NCBI RefSeq assembly: GCF_002575655.3
Contig: NC_053037.3
Location: 327,759,294-327,823,293 of the forward strand
Reading direction: 5' to 3'
DNA from: Aegilops tauschii subsp. strangulata
Taxonomy: Eukaryota; Streptophyta; Magnoliopsida; Poales; Poaceae
DNA length: 64,000 bases
Shown: one piece after another, positions 1-10,903 of the stretch
Layout: every line of letters starts with the position of its first letter
How positions within the stretch are numbered: the stretch's first letter is position 1
Program-made: the position numbers and the translations under genes
The notes under the pieces: generated by a model
The model's input: the letters and a program-made list of their open reading frames with translations, nothing else
What the model was told of the DNA's origin: nothing
Databases searched by the model: none

Positions 1-775
1 TGGTACTGTGAAAGACAAGGGTCATAATTTTTCTCGCACAATGCCTACTGTGCCATACCATTTCTACAATTTATATTGAGAAATATAGGCCATAGAAACT
101 AGAAAACAAGCCAACTATGCAATGAAAACAGAATCTGTCAGAAACAGAACAGTCTGTAATGATCTGAACAGAAACCATACTTATGCTACTCCAAAAATTA
201 TGAAATAAATTGGTGGATGTGAGGAATTTGTCTATTAATCTTCTGAAAAAAGAATCAACTCAAAATCACTCTTCTATAAAAAAAATGACAGCTAATCTCG
301 TGAGCGCAGAGTTTGTGTTTTTTACAGCAAGATCACATTAACTTTCACCCAAGTCTTCCCAAAGGTCTTACTTGGCACTTTATTGAAACAAAAGCTATAA
401 AGCATAATGACTACAGTATCTTAATCATGTAAACACACAAAAATAGTAAGGATAAATATTGGGTTGTCTCCCAACAAGCGCTTTTCTTTAATGCCTTTTA
501 GCTAGGCATGATGATTTCAATTACGCTCACATAAAAGAAAAGAATTGAAACATAAAGAGAGCATCATGAAGAATATGACTAGCACATTTGAATCTAATCC
601 ACTTCCTATGCCTAGGGATTTTCTGAGCACATAATTTATAGGAACAAGAATCAACTAGCATAGGAAGGCAAAACAAGTATAACTTCAAAACTTTAAGCAT
701 ATAGAGAGGAAACTTGATATTATTGCAACTCCTACAAGCATGTATTCCTCCCTCATAATAATTCCCAGGTCTTTG
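1..775 (-). mobile_element. 3' internal fragment of an Athila-type Gypsy element
   Basis: This AT-rich stretch has no convincing gene. Read on the minus strand it matches, with substitutions, the noncoding 3' internal domain of the Athila-type element at 44,963-50,287. For example, the reverse complement of about 361-480 corresponds to about 45,390-45,500, and that of about 1-170 to about 45,710-45,870. These non-coding tracts between pol and the 3' LTR are typical of the Sabrina/WHAM-like Gypsy elements of Triticeae; the family name is from memory. No LTR is present, and the right boundary near 775 is approximate, set where GC-rich coding-like sequence begins. Confidence 0.7.
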
Positions 776-1556
776 TATTTTGCCGCTGCCCATCTTCTTG
801 TTTGTCCCGATGCGACGAGGAAGGTGCTGCTAAACGTCATCCGGCATCAGTATGACCAGGCGCCGATGCAGGTGGAGCGGGCCGGCTCGGACGAGGTGGG
901 GGTCCCGGGCAAGGACCCAGAGGAGACCGATGCCGAATCCGGCAAGGTGCGCCGCACGGGTAAGCTTTCGTGTTTGATTTCTCGAGACGCCAGTCGATGC
1001 CGGAGGTGTTGATGTAAGTTGATAACGCAGCGGCACCGAGTGGAGGAGGCGGCGACGCGGCAGCGGCCGGGTCGTCTCGCGTGGCGGTGGCTAGCCGGCC
1101 GCATGGGAAGGGGGACATGGCGCCCCGGAATCCGGCCATGAAGCGCACGGCGGACCCGGCGGCCAGCACGAAGGCGCCTGCCAAGAGGAGGCGCCGCAGT
1201 CCGCCGGCGGCACCGGCGAGGCCGACAATTCCGCTGGTGCCTGGGTGAGTTCTCTTCTATTTAATTCTGGCGAGTCGCCAAGTGGCTTCTCTTGGTTCTT
1301 GCTTTTTACTCCGTTGTGCTTCAGGTCGCCGATATCGCTGGCGTTGGCGGCGTTGGAGGCCGCGTCCATTGGTGGCGCCGTGTTCCGGAAAACACGGACC
1401 AGCGTCATCGACTGGGACGAGGAGATGGCCGATCCGGACCTTGGCCTGGACCAAGCCGACACCGAGGGCCTGGCCTGGCGGGACCGGAACAGGGCCGTGG
1501 CGGACATGGAGGAGGCATCAGCCCAGGCTTGAGCCAGGGCCGCGGTAGCGGGCCGG
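776..1556 (+). pseudogene. Unidentified coding fragment with an intact GT-AG intron
   Basis: I do not recognise the product. An open frame with an ATG at 1,117 runs to 1,244, meets a good donor (GTGAGT at 1,245), and resumes in the same frame after a TTCAG acceptor ending at 1,324. It stops with TGA at 1,530-1,532. The 80-bp intron leaves a 111-residue product with a basic stretch of four arginines (KRRRR) near residue 20 and an acidic, Asp/Glu-rich second half. The frame is open upstream of the ATG to about 1,018, so the true start may be earlier. A further donor-like GTAAG at about 960 suggests another exon at 776-959. The segment runs directly into chromovirus integrase at about 1,571, so it is either a captured host gene fragment or part of another element. 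Confidence 0.4.
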
Positions 1557-1570
1557 TGAGGAGCCGGCGT

Positions 1571-1921
1571 GACCCGAGATACGTGGGTCCTTTCAAGATC
1601 ATTGGGAAAAGAGGCGACCTAGCCTATCAACTTGAACTTCCTTCCAACTTTGCGAACGTGCACGATGTGTTCCACGTGTCACAGCTCCGCAAGTGCTTCA
1701 AGACGCCTGAGCGCACTATCAATTTCGAAGAGATTGACCTTCAAGAAGATTTGTCTTATCATGAGCACCCCGTTGCTATTCTTGAAGAAACTGAGCGCAA
1801 GACTCGCAACAAGTCTATCAAATTCCTGAAAGTGAAGTGGTCGCACCATTCCGACCGGGAAGCCACCTGGGAACGCGAGGACCATCTCCGGTCCGAATAT
1901 CCGGAGTTCTTTCAGTCCTAG
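1571..1921 (+). pseudogene. Chromovirus (Ty3/Gypsy) integrase C-terminus with chromodomain, 5'-truncated
   Basis: The frame encodes the conserved end of a Gypsy integrase. It has the RYVGPFKII motif near 1,575, the VHDVFHVSQLRK motif near 1,655-1,690, and a terminal chromodomain with KVKW and the EATWE core. It ends with TAG at 1,919-1,921. The chromodomain directs integration by binding chromatin marks and defines the chromovirus clade (Tekay-like). Everything upstream (gag, protease, RT, RNase H and most of the integrase) is missing: the homology begins abruptly at about 1,571, joined to unrelated coding-like sequence. The 3' LTR of the same element starts 36 bp after the stop, which confirms that this is the terminal part of that element. 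Confidence 0.85.
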
Positions 1922-2493
1922 ATCTCGGGACGAGATCCTCTCGTAGTGGTGGAGTGTTGTAACACCCCGCATGTAACTTGCCATATTTGTAACTCCGACT
2001 CTTGCCATTTCCGGCTATGTGTTTTGTTTTTCCCTCCGTTGTCGGGTTTTTGTCTTTCGTTTTGTATTTTTTCATGTCATGCATTTTCTTATCATGTCAT
2101 CATGGGCATTGCATTCGCATACGTGTTTGTCTCATGCATCCGAGCATTTTTCCCGTTGTCCGTTTTCCAATCCGGCGCTCCTATCTCCTCCGGTGCACCC
2201 CTCTAGTTTTCTTTCGTGTGCGTGTGTCAAACTTTCTCGGAATGGACCGAGGCTTGTCAAGTGGTCTTATTATACCACCCGGAGACTACCGGTCAAGTTT
2301 CGTTCCATTCGGAGGTCGTTTGGTACTCCAACGGTTAACCGGGCCTCCGCTATGTCCATTTGAGTATCCAGCAAAAACCCCCTCCAAAACCAGCCCAAAG
2401 CCCACCAAACTCTCTTCCATGCTCTAGGTCGTTCGATCACGATCGTGTGGGCGAAAACCGCACCTCATTTGGAGTCTCCTAGCTCCCTCTACC

Positions 2494-2502
2494 TATTTAT
2501 AT
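2494..2502 (+). promoter_or_regulatory. TATA-like box of the chromovirus LTR promoter
   Basis: TATTTATAT lies about 40 bp upstream of the GC-rich block of the LTR. The corresponding place in the solo LTR (about 14,525-14,545, minus strand) has a very similar CTACCTATTTAAATG context. This fits the LTR core promoter. It is an inference from motif and position only. Confidence 0.5.
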
Positions 2503-4530
2503 GTGGGCATCCCGAAAACGAAATCGCAGTCTCCCGTAACCCTAAATCGCCTCTCCGCGGGCGGACGTGTCCAGCCGCCGCCGGACGAAACGCGCCGCCG
2601 CTCCCGGCCAGTGGCATCGCGCCACGTCACCCCGCCGCCGTCTCCACCGCGCCAGGCCCGCTGGGCCCGGATCGGGCCCGCGGGGCCCATCTCCGCCGCC
2701 GCGCGCCCGCGCCTCCCCGCGCGCCCGCTGCCGCCGGCCATCGCCCGTCCCCGCCGCCGCGCACCTGCCCCGCCGCCGGGCGCCGCCTCCGCCGCCGCTT
2801 CCCCACCGCCGGCCATCGCCGCCGCCGCGGCGCCCGTCCCCGCCGCCGCGCGCCCGCCACCGGCGCTCGCCGCCCCGCCGGCGACCCCCCTCCTCCGGCG
2901 CCGCCTCTCCTCCCTCGGCCCTCCCCTCCTCCGGCCAGGCCTCGCCGGCCACTGCCTCGCCGCCGGAGCCGAGCCCGACCTCCGGCCCAGATCCGATCGA
3001 GCGGTAGCCTCCCCGTTGACTTCCCTCGCCCTAATATTTTCTAAGTCCCAGATTTTTCTCAGCATATGCTCCTGTTCCCGATGCCGTAACTTTGTGCATG
3101 TAGCTCCGATTCGCGCATATAATATGTCAAATTGTTCGCCGCGTGATGCTCTTTATTTTGTTCAATTGCACCATTTTCATTAGAGGTCATCTTGATACCC
3201 AAATCTTCGTTGGAAGAGGGCTAGTTGCTGTTAATCTCTGGTACTTATCAGAACTTGGAGATTTGTCATTTTTGTATCTTTTATTCTGTGCATTTTTGAG
3301 CATGAGATCTACATGTGTTTTGAAGTATGCCATGCCATCTTTCCAGTGGTATAGTCCATGTATTTTGGTGATCTATGTGGTGACTAGCACAAGCATGCAA
3401 AGTAGGTCCCGTAATATTTCTGATTTCAGGGACTTAGTGATTTCTCTAAGTCTTTGTCTGCTGTAATTTTGTTGCCATGTAAACTTGATGCTACAGAGAG
3501 ATCCATGCATATTTTGGAGATGTTCAGTAAGGATGTTTTGTAGATATAGTTGTAATTGATCCATTCCTGCAATTGTTTGCAATTTTAGAGTACCATAGCA
3601 TGACTCAATCTTGCTCTACTTTTGCTATAAAATATTTCTGGCAGATTCTTAACATGACATGCATTTTTGCCAAGCTTATTGTAGTTGATCCACACATGCT
3701 ATGTAATTGTACTTGCCATGGATAGCTTCTTAAACATGCCATCTTGCTGTAGGTATGCTTGGTTTTTCATGCATTGCTCTGTAGTGAGTGCATCAAGCTC
3801 ACCAAGAGGCCTACATATTAATATTTTTGCCATGCTCTGTTTTCTGCTAAGTCTGAAATCTGATAACGAAACTTGCTATGTTTACATGCTTGCCATCATA
3901 TCCTCTGGTCCTTTTTGGCTTATGGTCAGTAAGGGACTTTTGTCATGTGCATCTAGAAGAACACTACCATGCCTTGTTTTGCTATGTTAAGTTCCTGTAG
4001 CATGTTGATTTCGTGCTCTGAACATTGCTACCTGATGCTGATTTCTGCCATGTCCAGTTTTTCACCAAGTCTGTGAACCTGTAATCTTTTGCACTATTGC
4101 CATGCTTGTTTGAGCTTGATATGTTCTGAACTAGCAGTAGCTCAGTGTTCATCTTTTGTCAAGCATTTCCTGTAGATTACTACCATGTGCTTTGTTGCCA
4201 TGTTGGGGTGCTGTAGCATTGTTACTTGTTGCATTTTAAGTGCTATCTTGCTGTTTATCGCAGATTATTGTCATTCTTGTTTTGCTTGCCATTTGCAAAC
4301 CGTGCATCCGATTCCGGTGATCTTTATATCGATTTCGACCGAAATCATCTCATCTTTCCAGTGGCATGCTTGGTTTGTCAATTTACTGCCATGTTCATCA
4401 TTTTCCTTCCGGAGCACGCATATGCCTCACATATCATAACTTGCATATCATACATGTCTTGCATCATGTTGCTTGCGCATTTCTCGTTGTTGATTGTGGT
4501 TCCATTTGTTTGTATTCTTGTCTTGGGTAG

Positions 4531-5953
4531 AGCCGGGAGACGAGTTCGTGAACGAGGAACCTGTCGAGTACACTTACGAGGATCAAGCTTTCGACAACTC
4601 TGAGAATCTTGCAGGCAAGATGACCACCCCTCGAAATCACTTCTATCTTTGCTATGCTAGTTGTTCGCTCTATTGCCATGCTCCGCTACCTATCACTTTC
4701 TATATCATGTCTCCTATTTTAGCCATGTCAGCCCCTAACCATCCTTTCCTAGCAAACCATTGTTTGGCTATGTTACCGCTTTTGCTCAGCCCCTCTTATA
4801 GCGTTGCTAGTTGCAGGTGAAGTTGAAGTTTGTTCCATGTCGGAACATGGATATGTTGGGATATCACAATATCTCTTATTTAATTAATGCATCTATATAT
4901 TTTGGTAAAGGGTGGAAGGCTCGGCCTTATGCCTGGTGTTTTGTTCCACTCTTGCCGCCCTAGTTACTGTTATACCGGGATTATGTTCCTTGAGTTTGCG
5001 TTCCTTACACGGTCGGGTGATTTATGGGACCCCCTTGACAGTTCGCCTTGAATAAAACTCCTCCAGCATGGCCCAACCTTGGTTTTACCAGTTGCTACCT
5101 AAGCCTTTTCCCCCGGGTTTTCGCGAGCCCGAGGGTCATCTTATTTTAACCCCCCCGGGCCAGTGCTCCTTCGAGTGTTGGTCCAAACTGAGCAGACTGC
5201 GGGGCCACCTCCTGGAAACTCGAGGTCTGGTTTTACTCGTAGGATGTCTCATCCGGTGTGCCCTGAGAACGAGATATGTGCAGCTCCTATCGGGATTTGT
5301 CGGCACATTCGGGTGGCTTTGCTGGTCTTGTTTTACCATTGTCGAGATGTCTTGTAAACCGGGATTCCGAGACTGATCGGGTCGTTCCGGGAGAAGGTTT
5401 ATCCTTCGTTGACCGTGAGAGCTTATGATGGGCTAAGTTGGGACACCCCTGCAGGGTAATATCTTTCGAAAGCCGTGCCCGCGGTTATGAGGCAGATGGG
5501 AATTTGTTAATGTCCGGTTTTAGACAACTTGTTACTTGACCCAATTAAAATACACCAAGTGCGTGTGTAGCCGTGATGGTCTCTTCTCGGCAGTATCCGT
5601 GAAGTGAACACGGTCTGTGTTATGTTTGACGTAAGTAGGTGTTCAGGACCTCTTCTTGGTCATCGCTAGATGACGCTCGTTCCATTGCTTCTCTTCTCGC
5701 TCTCATTTGCGCAAGTTAGCCACCATATATGCTTTTGCCGCTGCAGCTCCACCTCTTTGCACCTCTTTGTCCTATAAGCTTAAATAGTCTTGATCTCGCG
5801 GGTGTGAGATTGCTGAGTCCCCGTGACTCACAGATACTTCCAACACCAGTTGCAGGTGCCGACGATGCCAGTGCAGATGATGGCGTCGATCTCAAGTGGG
5901 AGTTCGACGAGGAACGTGGTCGTTACTATGTGTCTTTTCCTGATGATCAGTAG
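4531..5953 (+). CDS. LTR-borne spliced acidic reading frame, last two exons (copy 1)
   Basis: I do not recognise the product. Exon A (4,531-4,614, 84 bp) follows a GGGTAG acceptor and reads [10 protein letters not shown] onward. It ends CTTGCAG before a GC donor (GCAAGA at 4,615). Exon B (5,856-5,953, 98 bp) follows TTGCAG and reads ADDASADDG onward through YYVSFPDDQ to a TAG. The 1,241-bp intron splits a glycine codon after its first base, and the joined frame is open. The product tail is strongly acidic. The same exons, phases and GC-AG intron recur in the other two long LTRs of this window (11,185-12,607 and 59,137-60,554). Upstream exon(s) were not resolved; the GC-rich block at 2,540-3,000 is the likely place. 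It could instead be an LTR exon spliced to gag, but the stop inside the LTR argues against that. Confidence 0.5.
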
Positions 5954-6234
5954 TGGTGCCCAGTTGGGACGATCGGGGATCTAGCATTTGGGGTTGTCTT
6001 ATTTTCATCTGGATTTTGACCGTACTCGGTCTATATGATTGTAATTTGGATGATGTATGAATGATATTTATGTATTGTGTGAAGTGGCGATTGTAAGCCA
6101 ACTCTTTATCCCATTCTTGTTCATTACATGGGATTGTGTGAAGATGACCCTTCTTGCGACAAAACCACTATGCGGTTATGCCTCTAAGTCGTGCCTCGAC
6201 ACGTGGGAGATATAGCCGCATCGTGGGCGTTACA

Positions 6235-6925
6235 GGTACTTAGGCTCTTCAAACGTTGAGCGCGAGCGAAACACCCACTAGGCTGGTTGGCGAGCAGCCG
6301 GTCGTGCGGCAAGTTAAGGAGGCGGGGCCGGGTTCGCCAACCCGGCGGACCCAACTTAGTAATCGTAGCGTACTGGTGCTTTGGCCCATGTTTCTTGCCG
6401 GCCAATAGCCGAAGCCAGTTCTGTGGCGTAGGGCGAAGTGGAGGGACGCGGCAACCTGAACACGCCAAGATTTTCTAAGGAAGGCGGCGGGTGATGGCCA
6501 AGCCGGCCAGCCCCCGAGCCCCCAGGTTGAGCGAGTCAACCCGGCGGTGGGGTTTTTGAAGAAAAATTGCACAAGCATGTGAGACAAAATAACTTGTCAG
6601 AAAGGGCAGCCCCCGAGCATCGTTCGGGGACCCCCATAGTTTTCATACGGTTACAAAAAGGCAATGATACATACATGCACACAGCTAACTGTAAAACGGG
6701 CGGAGGAGTTCTGCATTCCACGGCCGGATTGTCACTTCGCTGGCGGTGTCTCTCTTGCGCTTGTTCGAATTGCGAGCGTCGATGAGATAGTATGCGTTGC
6801 GGTCACACAGGGCTTTGCTGACGATGAAGGGGCCTTCCCATGGGGAGGACAACTTGTGCTGGCTGGCTTGCTGCTGGACGAGCCGGAGGACGAGGTCTCC
6901 CTCGCGAAATGCGAGGGGCTTGATC
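6235..6925 (-). pseudogene. G1 (Tat-like Gypsy) integrase C-terminus and 3' untranslated region
   Basis: On the minus strand, 6,925-6,685 encodes the end of a Gypsy integrase: the GDLVLR motif, then SSPWEGPFIV, then a C-terminal LLRPFY before TAG at 6,685-6,687. It continues in frame from the piece at 28,893 once the Copia insertion and one copy of its TGATC target duplication are removed. The rest, 6,684 to 6,235, is the noncoding 3' region of G1 and contains CTGGGGGCTCGGGGGCTGG-like polypurine tracts at about 6,505-6,525. It is cut at 6,234/6,235 by the chromovirus LTR, so the G1 3' LTR is not seen. Confidence 0.85.
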
Positions 6926-9900
6926 TGTTGGGGAACGCAGTAATTTCAAAATTTTCTTACGCACACGCAAGATCCATCTAGGTGATGCATAGCAACGAGA
7001 GGGGAGAGTGTTGTCCACGTAACCTCGTAGACCGAAAGCGGAAGCGTTATGACAACTCGGTTGATGTAGTCGTACGTCTTCACGATCCGACCGATCCTAG
7101 TACCGAAAGTACGGCACCTCTGCGATCTGCACACGTTCAGCTCGGTGACGTCCCACGAACTCTAGATCCAACTGAGTGTCGAGGGAGAGCTTCGTCAGCA
7201 CGATGGCGTGATGACGGTGATGACGAAGTTATGGACGCAGGGCTTCGCCTAAGCACTACAACGATATGACCGAGGTGGAAATCTGTGGAGGGGGGCACCG
7301 CACATGGCTAAACAACAAACTTGTGTGCCTATGGGGTGCCCCCCTCCCTATATAAAGGAGTGGAGGAGGGGAGGGCCGGCCCTCTCTATGGCGCGCCCTA
7401 GGGGGAGTCCTACTCCCACCGGGAGTAGGATTCCCCCTTCCCTTGTTGGAGTAGGAGAGGAAGGAAGGGAGAGAGGGAGAAGGAAAGGGGGGGTGATACG
7501 TCTCCAACGTATCTATAGTTTTTGATTGTTCCATGCTATTATATTATCCATCTTGGATGTTTTATGGGCTTTACTATGCACTTTTATATTATTTTTGGGA
7601 CTAACCTATTGACCCAGAGCCCAGTGCCAGTTCCTGTTTTTTCCCTTGTTTCAGTGTTTCGAAGAAAAGGAATATGAAACGGAGTCGAAACAGAATGAAA
7701 TCTTCTGGAGAAGTTATTTTCGGAAGGAAAGCAACCCGGGAGACTTGGACTCCACGTCAAGAAAGCAACGAGGGAGGCACGAGGCAGGGGGGCGCGCCCA
7801 CCCCCCTGGGCGCGCCCTCCACCCTCGTGGCTCCCCTCACGTACTTCTTTCACCTATATATACCCATATACCCTAAAACGATCGGGGACCAGAATAGATC
7901 GGGAGTTCCGCCGCCGTAAGCCTCTGTAGCCACCAAAACCCAATCGGGACCCTGTTCCGGCACCCTGCCGGAGGGGGGAACCCTCACCGGTGGCTATCTT
8001 CATCATCCCGGCGCTCTCCATGACGAGGAGGGAGTAGTTCACCCTCGGGGCTGAGGGTATGTACCAGTAGCTATGTGTTTGATCTCTCTCTCTCGTGTTC
8101 TTGATTTGGCACGATCTTGATGTATCGCGAGCTTTGCTATTATAGTTGGATCTTATGTTGCTTCTCCCCCTCTACTCTCTTGTAATGGATTGAGTTTTTC
8201 CTTTGAAGTAATTTTATCGGATTGAGTCTTTAATGATTTGAGAACACCTGATGTATGTCTTGCCGTGCGTATCTGTGGTGACAATGGGATATCACGTGAT
8301 TCACTTGATGTATGCTTTGGTGATCAACTTGCGGGTTCCGCCCATGAACCTATGCGTAGGGGTTGGCACACGTTTTCGTCTTGATTCTCCGGTAAAACTT
8401 TGGGGCACTCTTTGAGGTTCTATGTGTTGGTTGAATAGATGAATCCGAGATTGGGTGATGCATATCGTATAATCATACCCACGGATACTTGAGGTGACAT
8501 TTGAGTATCTAGGTGACATTAGGGTTTTGGTTGATTTGTGTCTTAAGGTGTTATTCTAGTACGAACTCTAGGGCTGTTTGTGACACTTATAGGAATAGCC
8601 CAACGGATTGATTGGAAAGAATAACTTTGAGGTGGTTTCGTACCTTACCATAATCTCTTCGTTTGTTCTCCGCTATTAGTGACTTGTGAGTGACTCTTTG
8701 TTGCATGTTGAGGGATAGTTATATGATCCAATTATGTTATTATTGTTGAGAGAACTTGCACTAGTGAAAGTATGAACCCTAGGCCTTGTTTCCTAGCATT
8801 GCAATACCGTTTGTGCTCACTTTTATCTTTAGTTACCTTGTTGTTTTTTATATTTTCAGATTACAAAAACCTATATCTACCATTCATATTGCACTTGTAT
8901 CACGATCTCTTCGCCGAACTAGTGCACCTATACAATTTACCATTGTATTGGGTGTGTTGGGGACACAAGAGACTCTTTGTTATTTGGTTGCAGGGTTGCT
9001 TGAGAGAGACCATCTTCATCCTACGCCTCCCACGGATTGATAAACCTTAGGTCATCCACTTGAGGGAAATTTGCTACTGTCCTACAAACCTCTGCACTTG
9101 GAGGCCCAACAACGTCTACAAGAAGGTTGCGTAGTAGACATCAGGGGGCGGCCCCCTTCCCAATTCGGATTGGTCTTGGGGGGTGCACCCCCACCTTGGC
9201 CGCCCCCTCCTATCTCCCACTAAGGCCCATTAAGGCCCATGTACTCCCCGGGGGGTTCCGGTAACCCCCCGGTACTCCGGTAAATGCCCGAACTCACCCG
9301 GAACCATTCCGATGTCCAAACATAGGCTTCCAATATATTGATCTTTATGTCTCAACCATTTTGAGACTCCTCGTCATGCCTGTGATCATATCCGGTACTC
9401 CGAACAACCTTGGGTACATCAAAACACATAAACTCATAATACCGATCGTCACCGAATATTAAGCGTGCGGACCCTACGGGTTTGAGAACTATGTAGACAT
9501 GACCGAGACACATCTACGGTCAATAACCAATAGCGGAACCTGGATGCTCATATTGGTTCCTACATATTCTACGAAGATCTTTATCGGTCAAACCGCATAA
9601 CAACATACGTTGTTCCCTTGGTCATCGGTATGTTACTTGCCCGAGATTCGATCGTCGGTATCTCAATACCTAGTTCAATCTCGTTACCGCAACTCTCTTT
9701 ACTCGTTCCGTAATGCATCGTCCCGCAACTAACTCATTAGTCACATTGCTTGCAAGGCTTATAGTGATGTCTATTACCAAGAGGGCCCAGAGATACCTCT
9801 CCGATAATCGGAGTGACAAATCCTAATCTCGATCTATGCCAACTCAACAAACACCATCGGAGACACCTGTAGAGCATCTTTATAATCACCCAGTTATGTT

Positions 9901-10299
9901 GTGACGTTTGATAGCACACTAAGTGTTCCTCCGGTATTCGGGAGTTACATAATGTCATAGTCGTAGGAACATGTATAAGTCATGAAGAAAGCAATAGCAA
10001 CAAACTAAACGATCATCGTGCTAAGCTAACGGATGGGTCAAGTCAATCACATCATTCTCTAATGATGTGACCCCGTTAATCAAATGACAACTCATGTCTA
10101 TGGCTATGAAACTTAACCATCTTTGATTCAATGAGCTAGTCAAGTAGAGGCATACTAGTGACACTCTGTTTGTCTATGTATTCACAAATGTACTAAGTTT
10201 TCGGTTAATACAATTCTAGCATGAATAATAAACATTTATCATGATATAAGGAAATATAAATAACAACTTTATTATTGCCTCTAGGGCATATTTCCTTCA
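6926..10299 (-). repeat. 3' LTR of the Copia element, interrupted by a solo LTR
   Basis: The LTR is 1,719 bp once the 1,650-bp solo LTR (7,494-9,143) and one copy of its 5-bp duplication are removed. This matches the 1,721-bp 5' LTR at 27,172-28,892. On the plus strand it starts TGTTGGGGAACG and ends CATATTTCCTTCA. A TATA-like ATATA stretch lies at about 7,350-7,358. Confidence 0.93.
7494..9143 (+). mobile_element. Solo LTR of an Athila-type Gypsy element
   Basis: This 1,650-bp LTR starts TGATACGTCTCCAACG and ends GTAGACATCA. It is flanked by GGGGG on both sides (7,489-7,493 and 9,144-9,148). It interrupts the Copia LTR, whose other copy (near 27,736) is continuous at this point. No internal sequence remains, so it was left by recombination between two LTRs. 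It resembles the 3' LTR at 48,613-50,287 over long blocks, for example the segment around CCACCCTCGGGGCTGAGGG, so it is a divergent relative in the same Sabrina/WHAM-like group. A TATA-like TATATATAC occurs at about 7,855. Confidence 0.92.
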
Positions 10300-10312
10300 G
10301 TCTCCCACTTGC
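10300..10312 (-). other. Polypurine tract of the Copia element
   Basis: On the minus strand the purine-rich AAGTGGGAGAC directly precedes the 3' LTR start TGAAGG. This is where plus-strand DNA synthesis is primed in reverse transcription. Confidence 0.8.
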
Positions 10313-10332
10313 ACTAGAGTCAATAATCTAGA

Positions 10333-10903
10333 TTACACAGTAATGATTCTAACACGCATGGAGTCTTGGTGTTGATCATGTTTTGCACGTGAGAGAGGCT
10401 TAGTTAACGGGTCTGCAACATTCAGATCCATGTGTATCTTGCAAATCTCTATGTCTCCCTCCTTGACTTGATCGCGGGTGGAATTGAAGCGTCTCTTGAT
10501 GTGCTTGGTTATCTTGTGAAATCTGGATTCCTTTGCCAAGGCAATTGCACCAGTATTGTCACAAAAGATTTTCATTGGACCCGATGCACTAGGTATGACA
10601 CCTAGATCGGATATGAACTCCTTTATCTAGACTCCTTCATTTGCTGCTTCTGAAGCAGCTATGTACTCCGCTTCACACGTAGATCCCGCCACGACGCTTT
10701 GCTTAGAACTGCATCAACTTACAGCTCCACCGTTCAATATAAATACGTATCCGGTTTGTGACTTAGAGTCATCCGGATTAGTGTCAAAGCTTGCACCGAC
10801 GTAACCATTTACAACGAGCTCTTTGTCACCTCCATAAACGAGAAACATATCCTTAGTCCTTTTCAGGAATTTCAGGATGTTCTTGACCGTTGTCCAGTGA
10901 TCC
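10333..10903 (-). pseudogene. Copia RNase H domain (3' part of pol), broken
   Basis: On the minus strand this carries the end of the Copia RT and RNase H. Visible are the SKSQTGYVF motif, the CEAEYIAASEA active-site block, and the tail with IHMDLNVADPLTKPL, ending at 10,333. At least two in-frame stops interrupt it, one just after GGAVS (about 10,712) and one about 90 bp downstream (about 10,628). It joins directly with the RT segment at 15,069 once the solo LTR and one GATCC copy are removed. Confidence 0.88.

Larger units (their letters stand above)
1958..6234 (+). mobile_element. 4.3-kb 3' LTR of the chromovirus
   Basis: The LTR starts TGTAACACCCCGC, immediately after the chromovirus pol stop and a purine-rich GTGGTGGAGTG tract, and ends GGGCGTTACA. 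The same LTR appears as a solo copy on the other strand at 10,904-15,068, which fixes both ends. At 4,277 bp it is very long. Its internal layout resembles a gene: a TATA-like box near 2,494, a GC-rich block at about 2,540-3,000, a long AT-rich intron-like stretch, and two short exon-like segments at 4,531-4,614 and 5,856-5,953. The matching 5' LTR lies outside the window or is lost, so no target duplication can be checked. The five bases after it are GGTAC. Confidence 0.9.

Noticed and set aside
2445..3183. Several 140-226-codon open frames on both strands in the GC-rich LTR block
   Set aside because: All frames are open because of extreme GC content and few stop-forming triplets. They are Arg/Pro/Ala-rich and mirror each other on opposite strands. 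Only a splice-supported exon here would be believable.
8000..8100. Rice-type Tourist or Stowaway MITE inside the solo LTR
   Set aside because: No inverted ends or TA/TAA duplication; the sequence aligns with the related LTR at about 49,060-49,200.
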